From positions 1-64,000 of the IMG/VR virus record IMGVR_UViG_3300031576_000021: a stretch of 64,000 bases of DNA; one strand, written 5' to 3'. How positions within the stretch are numbered: position 1 is the first letter of the stretch; each line of letters begins with the position of its first letter. Positions 19,201 through 26,791 of this stretch are shown here, piece after piece. Source of the DNA: a virus. The notes under the pieces are model-generated. The model saw only the letters and a list, made by a program, of their open reading frames with translations. It was not told where the DNA came from and ran no database searches. The position numbers and the translations under genes are program-made.

Positions 19201-20301
19201 GGCACGGCCTGCACGGTCTGCACGGCGAATAGTCAATGCCTGCTCGGCGCGTGCGTGAACACGGCGACGCCCTGGCAGTGCTCCTGGTGCGACGCGACCT
19301 GGAATGCCCCGGCGGATACGTACTACTCGACGACGGGGATCGGCATGCAGATCAAGCAAACCGACACCTGGCTGTTCGAGGACAACGTCGTCAGCGACAT
19401 TCAAGGCGGTGCCTTTTCGATTGATACTTCCCGGCGCGTCATCGTGCAGGGGGCCACGGTCTCCCAGGTCGGCACCTGTATCGGGCAACGGAACTTTACG
19501 GCGGCTCCGCCCACGCTGTGCGACAACAGCAACGCGGCGCACTTCTGCGCAGCCGCCGGCAACATCTATCGGAACAACACCTGTATCGACGCAGGAGGAG
19601 ACGATCGCACGGGCTGCGCGATCGGCATCAACCAAGTCGATTCCTCGGTATGGCCGAGCGGGATCACCTTCGGGAACCAGACCTACAACAACACGCTGAT
19701 CCGCCCTGGCTTCTGCGGGGTCCTCCTCGCCTCCGATGCGGTCTGCCTGACGCCGACCTGTACGGCTACGTCAAGCGCCGTCACCGTCGAGCCGTCGGAT
19801 AGTTTGGTCGCGAACAATTCGCAAGACGGCGTGAAGATTAGCGCCGACGTGACGAACCTCACGCGCTGCCTGATCGCAGCCGATGCGTCGAGCACCGGAG
19901 GCGACAACCGATTCCGCAATAATATCTGCCGTGGCATGACTGACGAGGCACTTGTTGTCGGGAGTGGAGCCGTTGGCGATGTGACGTTTAACAACGATCT
20001 GATCGACGACCCTGGCGCCTCTCCACTGGTTCGGTGGAGTGCGACGCTGCCGACCAGCGGGCAGCCGACCGGGGGCACGCTCTACGATCTCCTCACGGGC
20101 ACGGGCAGTTTCTGCGAGGCGCAGGTGCAAGAGTGTCAGGGCGTGATGGGGTTGGCGAACTTCGTGTCGGCGACGGATCTCCATATTCAGGCGACGAGTG
20201 CCGCGCAAGGGATCGGGGCGACGCTGACCGAGTTCTCCGTCGATCGGGACGGGCAGACGCGCGTGCCGCCGTGGGACGCCGGAATGGATCAAGCGCCGTG
20301 A
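16243..20301 (+). CDS. Exported LamG / Thr-linker / beta-helix protein
   Basis: 1352 residues. Residues 1-20 (MRHLRVVAFVLLLCVEALAH) are a signal peptide. Two LamG-like modules follow (about 35-290 with GDFTMFMWLRVP; about 345-580 with YTAACRLRWGVDEANAHPLI). A Thr/Ser-only linker spans residues 597-631, then a right-handed beta-helix-like region runs to the end (VRHMLFEGARGNTVDVG, SDIQGGAFSIDTSRRVIVQG). Residues about 950-1010 hold CRTAADCGLGDVC-type motifs. It has dozens of Cys. The beta-helix half is paralogous to the protein at 59245-61173. It looks like a secreted adhesin or depolymerase; virion location is not shown. Confidence 0.75.
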   Translation: MRHLRVVAFVLLLCVEALAHISARRGTGQLCADCAPNWSGYCESIHPFEPPDAIDTSGFRDRSGNSRTFSASTTCVNCLMDTTLFPHGLVSLSVPATGSRQATCAHPSCLPLRFGDALGDFTMFMWLRVPTLPSLAQTLWSNNPSATTTDGYELLLNPVATFTWRQNVGSNPSPQDLTLTTTQTFATGLWHGIALRANAETNLVNFWYDGVLDAGSVLASPPGWDGLTGTTGPILGDNTGTTVAYNVDEMAWCLDDWSDDSIRRALACGLDGGSCRCSGAAYLVAGQHANNGGPIVGTLPPCNQEAPLTLDGPPRYATDYTPHVTTAGGGGAWRFEHTVDTPTGIGIDGIVRDQTGRGNNLDCQECTLDRAAPRTQGVSFYRGNTLGSAAYCRNLSGNICTFQTDFRTAVQQYTAACRLRWGVDEANAHPLIWTNADVATTGGLRLLLQSTAGGGVYRVEHRTAAGVVGCNGTTNPGGTTEHHVAIRYDGINLGLVVDGVTECSVASGPMNDYTTGVLTFDDGSGAALSLDDCFFTRNQAWDNDTLRQVAICNSDGRWCACSASLPSSYLAAFRHSSQNGPITGTLRACNAAGPVLLTTTSTTSPTTSTTSTSSTTSTSTSTSSTTTTTLVTGLLWIDGGCPTSGTGASQSCGATGPFLTPGEAAAAGVAGNRAIQRGAHAAHGTCPGHNGIYEGEIYIAPARPAGIATGDVWACTLGAPCILEGCRAADCGANEVPVNRGMWRLTGWTDRTGGVWSRTDVGAVPHAVSDGNGRANDPGILVQNGLPLHYSGDNITTPMDGYWSFQSQTLEVYVNPVGTADPASAVYVPFVDFALYVRAPSAYLTVRHMLFEGARGNTVDVGAAGASVLGYQQTNTEIRLSRRNCFHAHSATALRFNDNVCEWIARGGSWYLNSGDGGFGFRAFILNGGEARRNTVRHIGTEGTVRLSSGNRCICRTAADCGLGDVCTSGSCVDQSTPDSVCPAGGGTACTVCTANSQCLLGACVNTATPWQCSWCDATWNAPADTYYSTTGIGMQIKQTDTWLFEDNVVSDIQGGAFSIDTSRRVIVQGATVSQVGTCIGQRNFTAAPPTLCDNSNAAHFCAAAGNIYRNNTCIDAGGDDRTGCAIGINQVDSSVWPSGITFGNQTYNNTLIRPGFCGVLLASDAVCLTPTCTATSSAVTVEPSDSLVANNSQDGVKISADVTNLTRCLIAADASSTGGDNRFRNNICRGMTDEALVVGSGAVGDVTFNNDLIDDPGASPLVRWSATLPTSGQPTGGTLYDLLTGTGSFCEAQVQECQGVMGLANFVSATDLHIQATSAAQGIGATLTEFSVDRDGQTRVPPWDAGMDQAP

Positions 20302-20310
20302 GGTGAGCCG

Positions 20311-21066
20311 ATGCCGAAATCCTACACGATAGCCACGAGTTTCCTGCCGTACACGCCAAGCGCACAGAGCGAGGCGAGTGCGGAGTACCCGGCCGCGAAC
20401 GTCGCGTTGGTCACGCGCCCGCGCATGCTTTGGCGGTCGACGGCCCCGCCGCACTACATCGAAGCCGATCTCGGGAGCGCGCAGTCCCCCACCGGGTTCT
20501 TCGTGCACAACACGAATGTATCGAGCTGGGTGGTGGCACTCTCGGATACGCCAGGGACGGGTGGGGATGTGCTCGGGGTGTTCATCACCGGCATGGACCC
20601 CCGGACGGGACGTGCCCGCGGCTGTTTCCGACTGACCCCGCCAACGCCGCGGCGGTACTTGCGGCTGACGCCATTCACGTTTTTCGCGGGAGCGTATGGC
20701 GAACTCGGCGCGTTGGCCGTGCCCGTGCTTGTCGATCTCGACGACTACGTCGGGGCGGAGCTTCAGTGGGAGCCGCGGCACGACATCCTCACGCATCGCT
20801 ACCCTGGGAGTGGGGTGCAACACGAGATCCGCGGGCCGCGCTATCTCGTGACGCGACTCGCGCACGACCAGGGGTGGGTGCAGGCGGGCTCGATCCAGTC
20901 GCAGTTGCTCACCGTCGTCGGCGCGAAACCGGGCCCTATTCTCGTGTGGGAGGCGTGGCGGAACACGGCGCTCCACGCCTATCTGTGCCATGCGAGCGAG
21001 CCGGTGGCGTTTCGGGAGGGGAATGCGCTGTTCAGCGCGGAGATTGCCCTTGAGGAGTACATCTGA
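20311..21066 (+). CDS. Putative tail-associated beta-sandwich protein
   Basis: 251 residues starting nine bases after the beta-helix gene, ATG preceded by GAGGTGAG. The first half reads like a galactose-binding (discoidin-type) sandwich: YIEADLGSAQSPTGFFVHNT is the pattern in which DLG leads into a strand, and RRYLRLTPFTFFAG follows. The second half (HEIRGPRYLVTRLAHDQGWV) is unassigned. No signal peptide. Likely the last tail gene. Family call is by pattern only. Confidence 0.6.
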   Translation: MPKSYTIATSFLPYTPSAQSEASAEYPAANVALVTRPRMLWRSTAPPHYIEADLGSAQSPTGFFVHNTNVSSWVVALSDTPGTGGDVLGVFITGMDPRTGRARGCFRLTPPTPRRYLRLTPFTFFAGAYGELGALAVPVLVDLDDYVGAELQWEPRHDILTHRYPGSGVQHEIRGPRYLVTRLAHDQGWVQAGSIQSQLLTVVGAKPGPILVWEAWRNTALHAYLCHASEPVAFREGNALFSAEIALEEYI

Positions 21067-21122
21067 ATGTTGTACCTGGGCCGGGCATGCGCTAGGGGGA
21101 TTGTCAGGAAGGTGGGTGGGGG

Positions 21123-21338
21123 ATGAGGGCCATACGCATCGTGTCGTGTGTCTTGGTGGCGACTGGGATCGGCTGCGCCCGGCCGTTGCATCCCGACAGC
21201 GTGTCGCTGACCACGTTCCAGAGCGACGTCGCCTCGCAGAACGGCAAGACGAGCACGGGGGTGGGGGTCACGGCGACTTGGAATTTCTCGCCGGTGCCGG
21301 TGGTGATCGTCGCCCCGGTACCGAAAGCGGAGCCATGA
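21123..21338 (+). CDS. Small lipoprotein
   Basis: 71 residues. MRAIRIVSCVLVATGIGCAR is a lipoprotein signal peptide with the lipid-modified Cys at residue 18. The mature 54 residues begin RPLHPDSVSLTTFQSDV. It overlaps the next gene as ATGA. A diverged relative sits at 62225-62353 with the same PDSV-x-L-x-x-FQS motif. Its size, lipidation and position ahead of small membrane proteins would suit an outer-membrane spanin subunit, but this is unproven. Confidence 0.7.
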   Translation: MRAIRIVSCVLVATGIGCARPLHPDSVSLTTFQSDVASQNGKTSTGVGVTATWNFSPVPVVIVAPVPKAEP

Positions 21339-21739
21339 GACAGCGCTGGCGCGCGCTCCATCCCATCATCCGACTGACGGTGCTGACGCATCTCTGTTGG
21401 GCCATGCTCATTGTCGTGCAGGTGGGGCGCGGTGAGCCCATCAAGCTGATCACCGCGATGGCGTCATTCTCCGCTGCGCTCCCTAATCCCATGATGCAGG
21501 CGCTGGCGCTGAGCGGCATCGCCTTCATGGCACTCTGGGCGGGCGGCCCCGGGCGGCGGGCGTTCTGTTGGGCGCTGGGGCAGCAAGCCGTGATGACGCT
21601 CGGCTGCGTCGACATTCTCACGAGCGCGCTCACGGGGCGCTACCCCGATGGGTATGAAACGCACGGCCTCTTCATTCTCCGTGACCAGCTCCCGTGGGTG
21701 CTGCTTACGTACTACCACACCAAGGCGATGTTGCGATGA
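21335..21739 (+). CDS. Multi-pass membrane protein, holin candidate
   Basis: 134 residues, coupled to the lipoprotein stop. Hydrophobic segments lie at about 12-30, 48-68, 72-90 and 115-130, with Arg-rich loops between them (GPGRR). Position between a lipoprotein and coiled-coil membrane proteins, ahead of a peptidase, suggests a lysis role such as holin. No family motif seen. Confidence 0.6.
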   Translation: MRQRWRALHPIIRLTVLTHLCWAMLIVVQVGRGEPIKLITAMASFSAALPNPMMQALALSGIAFMALWAGGPGRRAFCWALGQQAVMTLGCVDILTSALTGRYPDGYETHGLFILRDQLPWVLLTYYHTKAMLR

Positions 21740-21778
21740 CGGACTACGCGATCTCGCGATGACGGACTACGCGATCTC
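21733..21778 (+). repeat. 23-bp tandem duplication over a start codon
   Basis: The unit GCGATGACGGACTACGCGAT plus CTC occurs twice back to back (21733-21755, 21756-21778). Each copy contains an ATG. Translation from the first copy stops after eight codons; the second copy opens the next gene. Looks like a recent slippage duplication. Confidence 0.9.
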
Positions 21779-22058
21779 GCTCCCCGCGCTCTCGTTCCTC
21801 TTCACCGTCATCGTCTCCAGCCTGACCATCTATCTTGGCCAGCGAGCAACGCGCAGTGCCCAGCGCAGCCAAGAAGAGCTGCGGCTCGACACGGCCCGCC
21901 GTGGGCATGTGGATATGCTCGAAGGACGGGTGCAGCGGTTGGAGCGCGAGAACGAACGGTTGCAGGCAGGGCATGACGAGTGCCAACGCTCGCTGGCATT
22001 GGCCCACGAGCGCATCATCACGCTGCTCAGTACCCAAGCGACGAAAGGAACAACGTGA
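21759..22058 (+). CDS. Membrane-anchored coiled-coil protein
   Basis: 99 residues from the ATG in the second repeat copy. One transmembrane helix at residues 8-27 (LPALSFLFTVIVSSLTIYLG) is followed by a charged coiled coil (VDMLEGRVQRLERENERLQ). This layout, cytoplasmic tail-TM-periplasmic coil, is that of inner-membrane spanin subunits. With the lipoprotein upstream a spanin pair is possible, but order and spacing are atypical. Confidence 0.6.
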   Translation: MTDYAISLPALSFLFTVIVSSLTIYLGQRATRSAQRSQEELRLDTARRGHVDMLEGRVQRLERENERLQAGHDECQRSLALAHERIITLLSTQATKGTT

Positions 22059-22381
22059 TGGGCGCACACCTGTCCGCATGGACCGACACGCAGAAGGCGC
22101 TGGGCAAGGTCGGCGGGGCCAGCCTGGCAACGCTTGTGCTCGCCGGCGCGCTCCAGCAGAACACGTGGGCTGTGCAGTCGCTCGAAGCAACGATCGTGCG
22201 GCAGAACGAAACGCGCGTCGAGCAGCTTGAGGAACGGCAGAAGGCGCTTGATCGGGAACGCGAAGAACGTGAGAAGCGACAACGGGAGGAACTGGCCCTG
22301 GCGAAGGACTCGACCGACACGTTGCGGCGGCTGCTCGAATTGCGCGAGGCCGAGACCGCGCGGCTAGGGGGGAGCCGATGA
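22058..22381 (+). CDS. Second membrane/coiled-coil protein
   Basis: 107 residues; ATG overlaps the upstream stop (TGATG) and follows AAGGAA. A modestly hydrophobic segment at residues 15-34 (ALGKVGGASLATLVLAGALQ) precedes a long, highly charged helix (EERQKALDREREEREKRQRE). Function unknown; probably part of the same envelope or lysis cluster. Confidence 0.6.
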   Translation: MGAHLSAWTDTQKALGKVGGASLATLVLAGALQQNTWAVQSLEATIVRQNETRVEQLEERQKALDREREEREKRQREELALAKDSTDTLRRLLELREAETARLGGSR

Positions 22382-22414
22382 GCAAGAAGCAAACAGGTCG
22401 GATGGGATTGGCTC

Positions 22415-22489
22415 ATGGTGATCGAAGCGCTGGTGGTCGCGGGCCTGCTATTCATGCTGATCGCGGTGTTGGTGGGGTGCACGTCGTGA
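22415..22489 (+). CDS. 24-residue hydrophobic peptide
   Basis: MVIEALVVAGLLFMLIAVLV followed by GCTS and TGA. The peptide is a single hydrophobic helix ending in a lipobox-like GC. It lies in the lysis-like cluster where such small proteins are common. No strong ribosome site, and an overlapping frame from ATG 22378 is also open, so the call is tentative. Confidence 0.35.
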   Translation: MVIEALVVAGLLFMLIAVLVGCTS

Positions 22490-22550
22490 GTAGCCCGATC
22501 ACTGGTCGACGCGCGCACCTGCGCCTGGAGCGTGGCATATGGAGGGCGGC

Positions 22551-22979
22551 ATGATCGTCCCGCGGTTCGTCGGGCGAGTCGACACGCACCAGTGGCAGGA
22601 TTGGGACGTGTTCGACCAGGCGCTCGTGTACGAGGGGTCAGTTACGGTCGTGGTGCCCGCCGGATTTCTCACCGACTGGGCGAGCATTCCGCGAGTCTTG
22701 CGTACCATCTTCGAGCCGCGTGACCCGCGGTGGAGTGCCGCTGCGGCGGTGCACGACCGCTGTTACGAACAGGGCAAGGTGTCGCGCATGGTGGCTGATT
22801 GCCTGCTCTACGAAGCCATGAGTGCCGAACAGCCCACCGGCAAGCCCCCCGTGTGTGCGCCGATCCGGCGCGTGTTCTTCCACGGCGTGTGGCTTGCTGG
22901 CGCACGGTCGTATCGGACGGGAGCTGAGCGGCAGCGGGAACGCTTGCTGGCCTACGCGGCGTTTGAGCGGCGAGCTTAA
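22551..22979 (+). CDS. DUF1353 family protein
   Basis: 142 residues from ATG 22551, chosen because GGAGG lies five bases upstream; ATG 22539 is in frame too. VPAGFLTDWASIPRVLRTIF followed by SAAAAVHDRCYE is the DUF1353 signature (hydrophobic strand, TDWASIP, then HD-x-x-Y). Family members occur widely in phages, usually near lysis or tail genes; the biochemical role is unknown. The conserved D, H and D hint at a hydrolase or metal site. Confidence 0.85.
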   Translation: MIVPRFVGRVDTHQWQDWDVFDQALVYEGSVTVVVPAGFLTDWASIPRVLRTIFEPRDPRWSAAAAVHDRCYEQGKVSRMVADCLLYEAMSAEQPTGKPPVCAPIRRVFFHGVWLAGARSYRTGAERQRERLLAYAAFERRA

Positions 22980-23021
22980 GCCGACGTGCTCCATGATCGA
23001 GCGGGATCGGCAGCTGCGACC

Positions 23022-24626
23022 ATGAGCGCTGCGCGGCTCATCACGATAGGAGAGCCACTCCCGCGTGGGCTTGCCGGGCTCGTCGAGCGCTTCGGCGATC
23101 CCCTGCCGTACGTCAATGACAAGCCCCGATGGGAGGCGCTGACGCTCGCGACGCGTCCATTACCAACGGCCCTCGTCTATGCGTACGGACCCCAGCGCAT
23201 CACGCGCGTGCGGGCGCATCGGCTGCTCGTCGATCATCTGGTGGAGACGCTCATGGCGTGCCTTGCCAGCGGCGTGTCGGCGGAACGGCTCGTCTACGGT
23301 GGCGCGTATTGCTGGCGAGCGAAACGTAGGGCGGAGATGCTCTCCACGCACTGCCTGGTTGGGGATTCCTTGGTCACGACGCCGGCCGGCCCGGTGCCAA
23401 TCGCCGAGCTACACGAGGGCGACTCGCTCTTTACATATCCAGCGGTCGAGACGCGCAGCGTGTCGCGCGTGTTCGCTCCGCGGCATGAGCCGACGCGCAC
23501 CATTCGCACTCGAACGCGGGCACTGACAGCCTCAGACGAGCACCCGTTCTTGGTACTCCGTGGCAATACGGTCGGAAGGGGCAAGAAGCATGATAAGCGA
23601 TACTGGACCGAGTGGGTAACGGCACAGAAGCTGCGGCTCGGTGATTGGTTGATTCTGGCGCAGCGGCTACCGACGCCATCGGCTACCGGGGAACTTGGTC
23701 CACTCGAAGCGGAGGTGATCGGCGCGTTCCTTGGTGATGGGAATGTAGTGCATCGCCGCACTGGCGTCTTGGCCGGAGTGGCCTTCTCAATTCCGGCGTC
23801 CGACGGCTATCGTGAGCGCGCCGCGGTCCTTTTGGAAGAATGCTTCAGGCTGCCGCCCCGAGTGAATGCCTACGGATTGTATTACGACCGTGCTGCGATT
23901 GCTCAATGGTTCGTAGACCGGGGCGTCGATCATCCGGCACGCGACAAATTCGTCCCCCCGGCGGTGTGGCGCGCATCGGAAGTGGCACAGTTAGCGTTCT
24001 TGCGCGGCTATATATGCACGGACGGCTGCGTGACCTCATCGGGAGGTCTGGCATTCAAGGCAGGTAGCGAACGATTGATCTGCGAAGTGCGCGCGCTGTG
24101 CCTGAGCCTCGGTTTTGGAGTCAGCAATGTGCAGGCCGAAGAGGGTGGACCACGCCTCATCAAGGGGGTCGCAACGGTATCGCGACGCCAGTGGCGTTTC
24201 TCTGCCCGCGATCGCCGCGGGGTGCTGACGCCCCTTCATCATGGTCGACATGACGCGAGACTTCTGGAGCGCCGCAGCCATCTACGGAGACATCGCCACG
24301 GCCGATCGCGTGGGCGCGGTAGCGCGTGGTTGCCGCAAGGGTTTGGCGTCGAGTCGGTTGCCGCGATTGCGGACGCAGGCCGTCGGGAGGTTTACGACCT
24401 GACAGTAGACGCAGACCACAACTTCATTGCCGAAGGGCTAGTAGTCTCGAATTGTTGGGGCATCGCAATCGATCTCGACCCGGCGAACAATCCGATGGGC
24501 ACACGTTGGCGCAACGATGGTAGCATGCTCGATGAGCGAATCATCTCGACGTTCCTGGCGCACGGCTGGTACTGGGGCGACACGTTTCGCGATCCCCAGC
24601 ACTGGCAGTTCTGTGTCGACTATTAG
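23022..24626 (+). CDS. M15-type peptidoglycan peptidase interrupted by an intein
   Basis: 534 residues from ATG 23022 (GTG 22986 is an alternative start). After removal of residues 111-477 the host protein is 167 residues, normal for phage M15/VanY-like endopeptidases. The joined sequence reads STH then CWGIAIDLDP, the zinc-site motif S-x-H-x-x-G-x-A-x-D, with H and D as metal ligands. The intein sits between that His and the next residue, so the enzyme is inactive until splicing. Context after membrane proteins and DUF1353 supports a role as endolysin. Confidence 0.8.
   Translation: MSAARLITIGEPLPRGLAGLVERFGDPLPYVNDKPRWEALTLATRPLPTALVYAYGPQRITRVRAHRLLVDHLVETLMACLASGVSAERLVYGGAYCWRAKRRAEMLSTHCLVGDSLVTTPAGPVPIAELHEGDSLFTYPAVETRSVSRVFAPRHEPTRTIRTRTRALTASDEHPFLVLRGNTVGRGKKHDKRYWTEWVTAQKLRLGDWLILAQRLPTPSATGELGPLEAEVIGAFLGDGNVVHRRTGVLAGVAFSIPASDGYRERAAVLLEECFRLPPRVNAYGLYYDRAAIAQWFVDRGVDHPARDKFVPPAVWRASEVAQLAFLRGYICTDGCVTSSGGLAFKAGSERLICEVRALCLSLGFGVSNVQAEEGGPRLIKGVATVSRRQWRFSARDRRGVLTPLHHGRHDARLLERRSHLRRHRHGRSRGRGSAWLPQGFGVESVAAIADAGRREVYDLTVDADHNFIAEGLVVSNCWGIAIDLDPANNPMGTRWRNDGSMLDERIISTFLAHGWYWGDTFRDPQHWQFCVDY
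23352..24452 (+). other. Intein with DOD homing endonuclease (367 aa)
   Basis: Begins at Cys1 (CLVGDSLVTTPAGPVPIAEL), has TxxH-type block B (TASDEHPFLV) and ends HNFIAEGLVVSN before Cys+1. LAGLIDADG motifs: VIGAFLGDGNV and LAFLRGYICTDGCV. Between about 24200 and 24340 the frame becomes Arg/His-rich, while an adjacent frame reads MVDMTRDFWSAAAIYGDIAT; two compensating frameshifts may be present. Block F and G are intact, so splicing may be retained. Confidence 0.9.
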
Positions 24627-24674
24627 GTCGGGTTGACAGCCCCACGTTGCGGTCTGCTATAGGAGGGTTCCGTC

Positions 24675-25040
24675 ATGACGAAGGTCGAGGAAGCGTTGGC
24701 CGAGGTGAGGAATGCGCTGGCCGAGTTCGAGCCGCGTCTCGCCGGGCTGCGGGATTTCGAGCGATTGCTCACCGTGGCCGACGATGGGCAGGAAGCAAAG
24801 ACAGTCATCGGAAGCGCGATCGAGACGTACACCATTCGGATCGCGCGGTTGGCCGATGCCCGGAACACGCTCCAAGCGCTCCTCGCTGACGCGCATCCCA
24901 ACCCGATTGTCGTGCTGGTCCCCCCGACCGTCCATGCTGTCCTCGCGGGCAACGTGGGGACCGTCGAGGCGGCCTTCAGTCAGTTCCGTCCGCAGACCGA
25001 GGCCACCGCCGGATCGGTCGAGTTCGTAGAGCCCGCGTAA
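24675..25040 (+). CDS. Small helical protein, unknown
   Basis: 121 residues with a strong AGGAGGG site before the ATG. Residues 1-75 are predicted helical and acidic (VEEALAEVRNALAEFEPRLA), then a short beta-rich end (PNPIVVLVPPTVHAVLAGN). No family recognised. It forms a pair with the next gene before the terminator. Confidence 0.6.
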   Translation: MTKVEEALAEVRNALAEFEPRLAGLRDFERLLTVADDGQEAKTVIGSAIETYTIRIARLADARNTLQALLADAHPNPIVVLVPPTVHAVLAGNVGTVEAAFSQFRPQTEATAGSVEFVEPA

Positions 25041-25059
25041 GGGCAAGAAGGAGTAGCGT

Positions 25060-25377
25060 ATGGCGACACAGATCCCGGTTGGTGGAGTCAAACATTTCCG
25101 GTCGGTGTGGCGGGACGCCGCCGGCAACGTGGCCACCGTCGACACCCGGACGAGTCCCGGGCTCGTGACGGTCAGCGACCCCGCGTTGGGGGCGATCGAG
25201 AACCTGTCGGCCGATGGGCTGGAAGGCGACCTGCGTGTGCTCGCGCTGGGGACCGGCCAAGTCTCGATCACGGTCGACGCCGATCTCGGCGATGGTGTCC
25301 GCGCGTTGATCGCGCTCGGCGACTTCGAGGGCGTTCCCGGCGAGGCCGTAGTCGGTACCGTCGAGTTCAGCGGCTAG
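25060..25377 (+). CDS. Small beta-rich protein, Ig-like
   Basis: 105 residues. Alternating strands (HFRSVWRDAAGNVATVDTRT, GLVTVSDPALGAIENLS, VSITVDADLGDGVRALIAL) give a bacterial Ig-like sandwich look, similar to small phage decoration or surface proteins. It is the last gene before the strong terminator at 25401. Function unknown. Confidence 0.6.
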   Translation: MATQIPVGGVKHFRSVWRDAAGNVATVDTRTSPGLVTVSDPALGAIENLSADGLEGDLRVLALGTGQVSITVDADLGDGVRALIALGDFEGVPGEAVVGTVEFSG

Positions 25378-25400
25378 GTCTGCTCCTTCCCCAGCCACGG

Positions 25401-25433
25401 GGCCCCGGATGGACTGAGCCACCATCCGGGGCC
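25401..25433 (+). terminator. Strong hairpin terminator of the structural/lysis block
   Basis: GGCCCCGGATGG (25401-25412) pairs perfectly with CCATCCGGGGCC (25422-25433) around a 9-nt loop. Only TT follows directly, so it may be a partly Rho-assisted terminator. It sits 24 bases after a stop and 15 bases before a promoter, marking a transcription-unit boundary. Confidence 0.75.
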
Positions 25434-25447
25434 TTCCCATCCGCCAC

Positions 25448-25477
25448 TTGACACAAGCCCGAGCATGGGGCTATACG
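25448..25477 (+). promoter_or_regulatory. Sigma70-type promoter
   Basis: TTGACA (25448-25453), 18-nt spacer, TATACG (25472-25477). The predicted start point, about 7 nt downstream, coincides with ATG 25485, so the transcript would be leaderless. Belongs to a TTGACACAA promoter set. Confidence 0.7.
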
Positions 25478-25484
25478 GCGCGAC

Positions 25485-25934
25485 ATGCTGACTCCCGAGG
25501 GGCTGACCGAGGACATGCAGGCCGCCATCGAGCGCCCCGGAGCGCCCTGCGTCGTCTGCAAAGCGCCGAACGACGAGGTGGGGCTGTGTCGCGACCCCTA
25601 CTGCCTGGCGTACGTGCCGGCCCCATGGCCGGTTGCGCCGCGCGGCTCTCTTTTCCAGCGGTGGCGGATGCGACGACGGGCGCGTCGGGTGGTAGCCGAC
25701 CTCACGAGCCGCGAAGGGACCGCCCGGCGGCTGCTCGCAAACACGCTGTCGCGGGTGGCGCTGCTCGTCCTGCTCGGTACGGGAGCATGCAGCACCGACC
25801 CATGCGCCGGCAGGTCGACGACGCCTGAACGACTCGCCGATGGAAGCTGGAGCATCGAGTGTATCCCGCCCGTCCTTTCTGTGGCATGTGCGATCATCTG
25901 GCTCGGCGCTGCTGCTGGGCTGTGGAAACCATGA
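25485..25934 (+). CDS. Zinc-finger / membrane protein, unknown
   Basis: 149 residues, first gene after the terminator and possibly leaderless. Residues 22-39 hold CVVCKAP and CRDPYC, a four-Cys zinc knuckle. Hydrophobic segments lie at about 90-107 (VALLVLLGTGACSTDPC) and 130-147 (LSVACAIIWLGAAAGLW). The combination of a soluble zinc knuckle and membrane anchor is not one I can name. Confidence 0.55.
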   Translation: MLTPEGLTEDMQAAIERPGAPCVVCKAPNDEVGLCRDPYCLAYVPAPWPVAPRGSLFQRWRMRRRARRVVADLTSREGTARRLLANTLSRVALLVLLGTGACSTDPCAGRSTTPERLADGSWSIECIPPVLSVACAIIWLGAAAGLWKP

Positions 25935-26791
25935 CCGACCTAAAGCAAGACGTGCGTGCCCTAGCCGATGCGTTGGCGATCGCGCGGCCGTTCGCGCTCC
26001 TCGATCTCGAAACGACTGGCACCGATCCGAAAGAGGATCGTATCGTCGAGGTGGCCGTCATCCGGTGCGTCCCCGTCGAGGCCGATGTGCCGGCCGTCGA
26101 AACCTACGTGCGGCGCGTGAACCCCGGTGTGCCGATCCCGGCCGAGGCGAGCGCCATCCACGGCATCACCGATGCCGACGTACGCGACGCGCCGACGTTC
26201 GTACAGATCGCGCCGGCTGTCCGCGGCATGCTCACCGGAGCCGATTTCGCGGGGTTCAATCTACTCAGATTCGACCTGCCACTCCTCGCGGCCGAGTTCG
26301 AGCGGGTCGGTATGCAGTTCGACCCACACCTCTCCGGCCGGCGCGTGATCGATGTGCAGCGGCTCTACCACCTAATGCATCCTCGCGATTTGTGCGCCGC
26401 GCGGCGCACCTATCTCGACGAAGATGCGGCCGACGCGCATGGCGCGCTCGCCGATGCGTCGGCGACGGGCCGGGTGCTCCTCGCCCAGCTGATCTATCAT
26501 CGCGAGGAATTCGCCGAGGGGGGTGCTTTCCTGCCGCGCGATCTCGATGCGCTCAATACGCTCAGCCGTGGCGCGCAGGCGAATTGGCTGGACCCCGAGG
26601 GCGCGCTCGTTTGGAGCACGGCCGGCGAGGTGGTGTTCACGTTCGGCAAGCACAAGGGGAAGACGCTGCGCGAGGTGGCGCAGACGACGGACTATCTGTC
26701 GTGGATCGTGCGGGAGCGGGTGAAGAACCGCGTGGTGCAGCAGGTCGCGAGTTCGGCGCTCGGTGGGGTGTTCCCCTGTCGGCCGACGTAG
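25931..26791 (+). CDS. DnaQ-like 3'-5' exonuclease (DEDDh)
   Basis: 286 residues from ATG 25931, overlapping the upstream stop as ATGA. Removes 3' nucleotides from DNA, either as proofreader or in repair. ExoI LLDLETTG (D25, E27), ExoII NLLRFDLPLL (N110, D115) and ExoIII HGALADAS (H170, D175) give the DEDDh set. Residues about 232-262 (FGKHKGKTLREVAQTTDYLS) form the small C-terminal module often fused to phage and ExoX-like exonucleases. No polymerase gene is visible in the window for it to partner. Confidence 0.9.
   Translation: MTDLKQDVRALADALAIARPFALLDLETTGTDPKEDRIVEVAVIRCVPVEADVPAVETYVRRVNPGVPIPAEASAIHGITDADVRDAPTFVQIAPAVRGMLTGADFAGFNLLRFDLPLLAAEFERVGMQFDPHLSGRRVIDVQRLYHLMHPRDLCAARRTYLDEDAADAHGALADASATGRVLLAQLIYHREEFAEGGAFLPRDLDALNTLSRGAQANWLDPEGALVWSTAGEVVFTFGKHKGKTLREVAQTTDYLSWIVRERVKNRVVQQVASSALGGVFPCRPT

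Noticed and set aside
22378-22554. 58-codon frame from ATG 22378
   Set aside because: Gly/Arg-rich without domain, overlaps the hydrophobic peptide at 22415 and the DUF1353 start.
24633-24663. TTGACA-N19-TATAGG before the gene at 24675
   Set aside because: Spacer is long, the -10 overlaps the AGGAGGG ribosome site, and it lacks the TTGACACAA extension.
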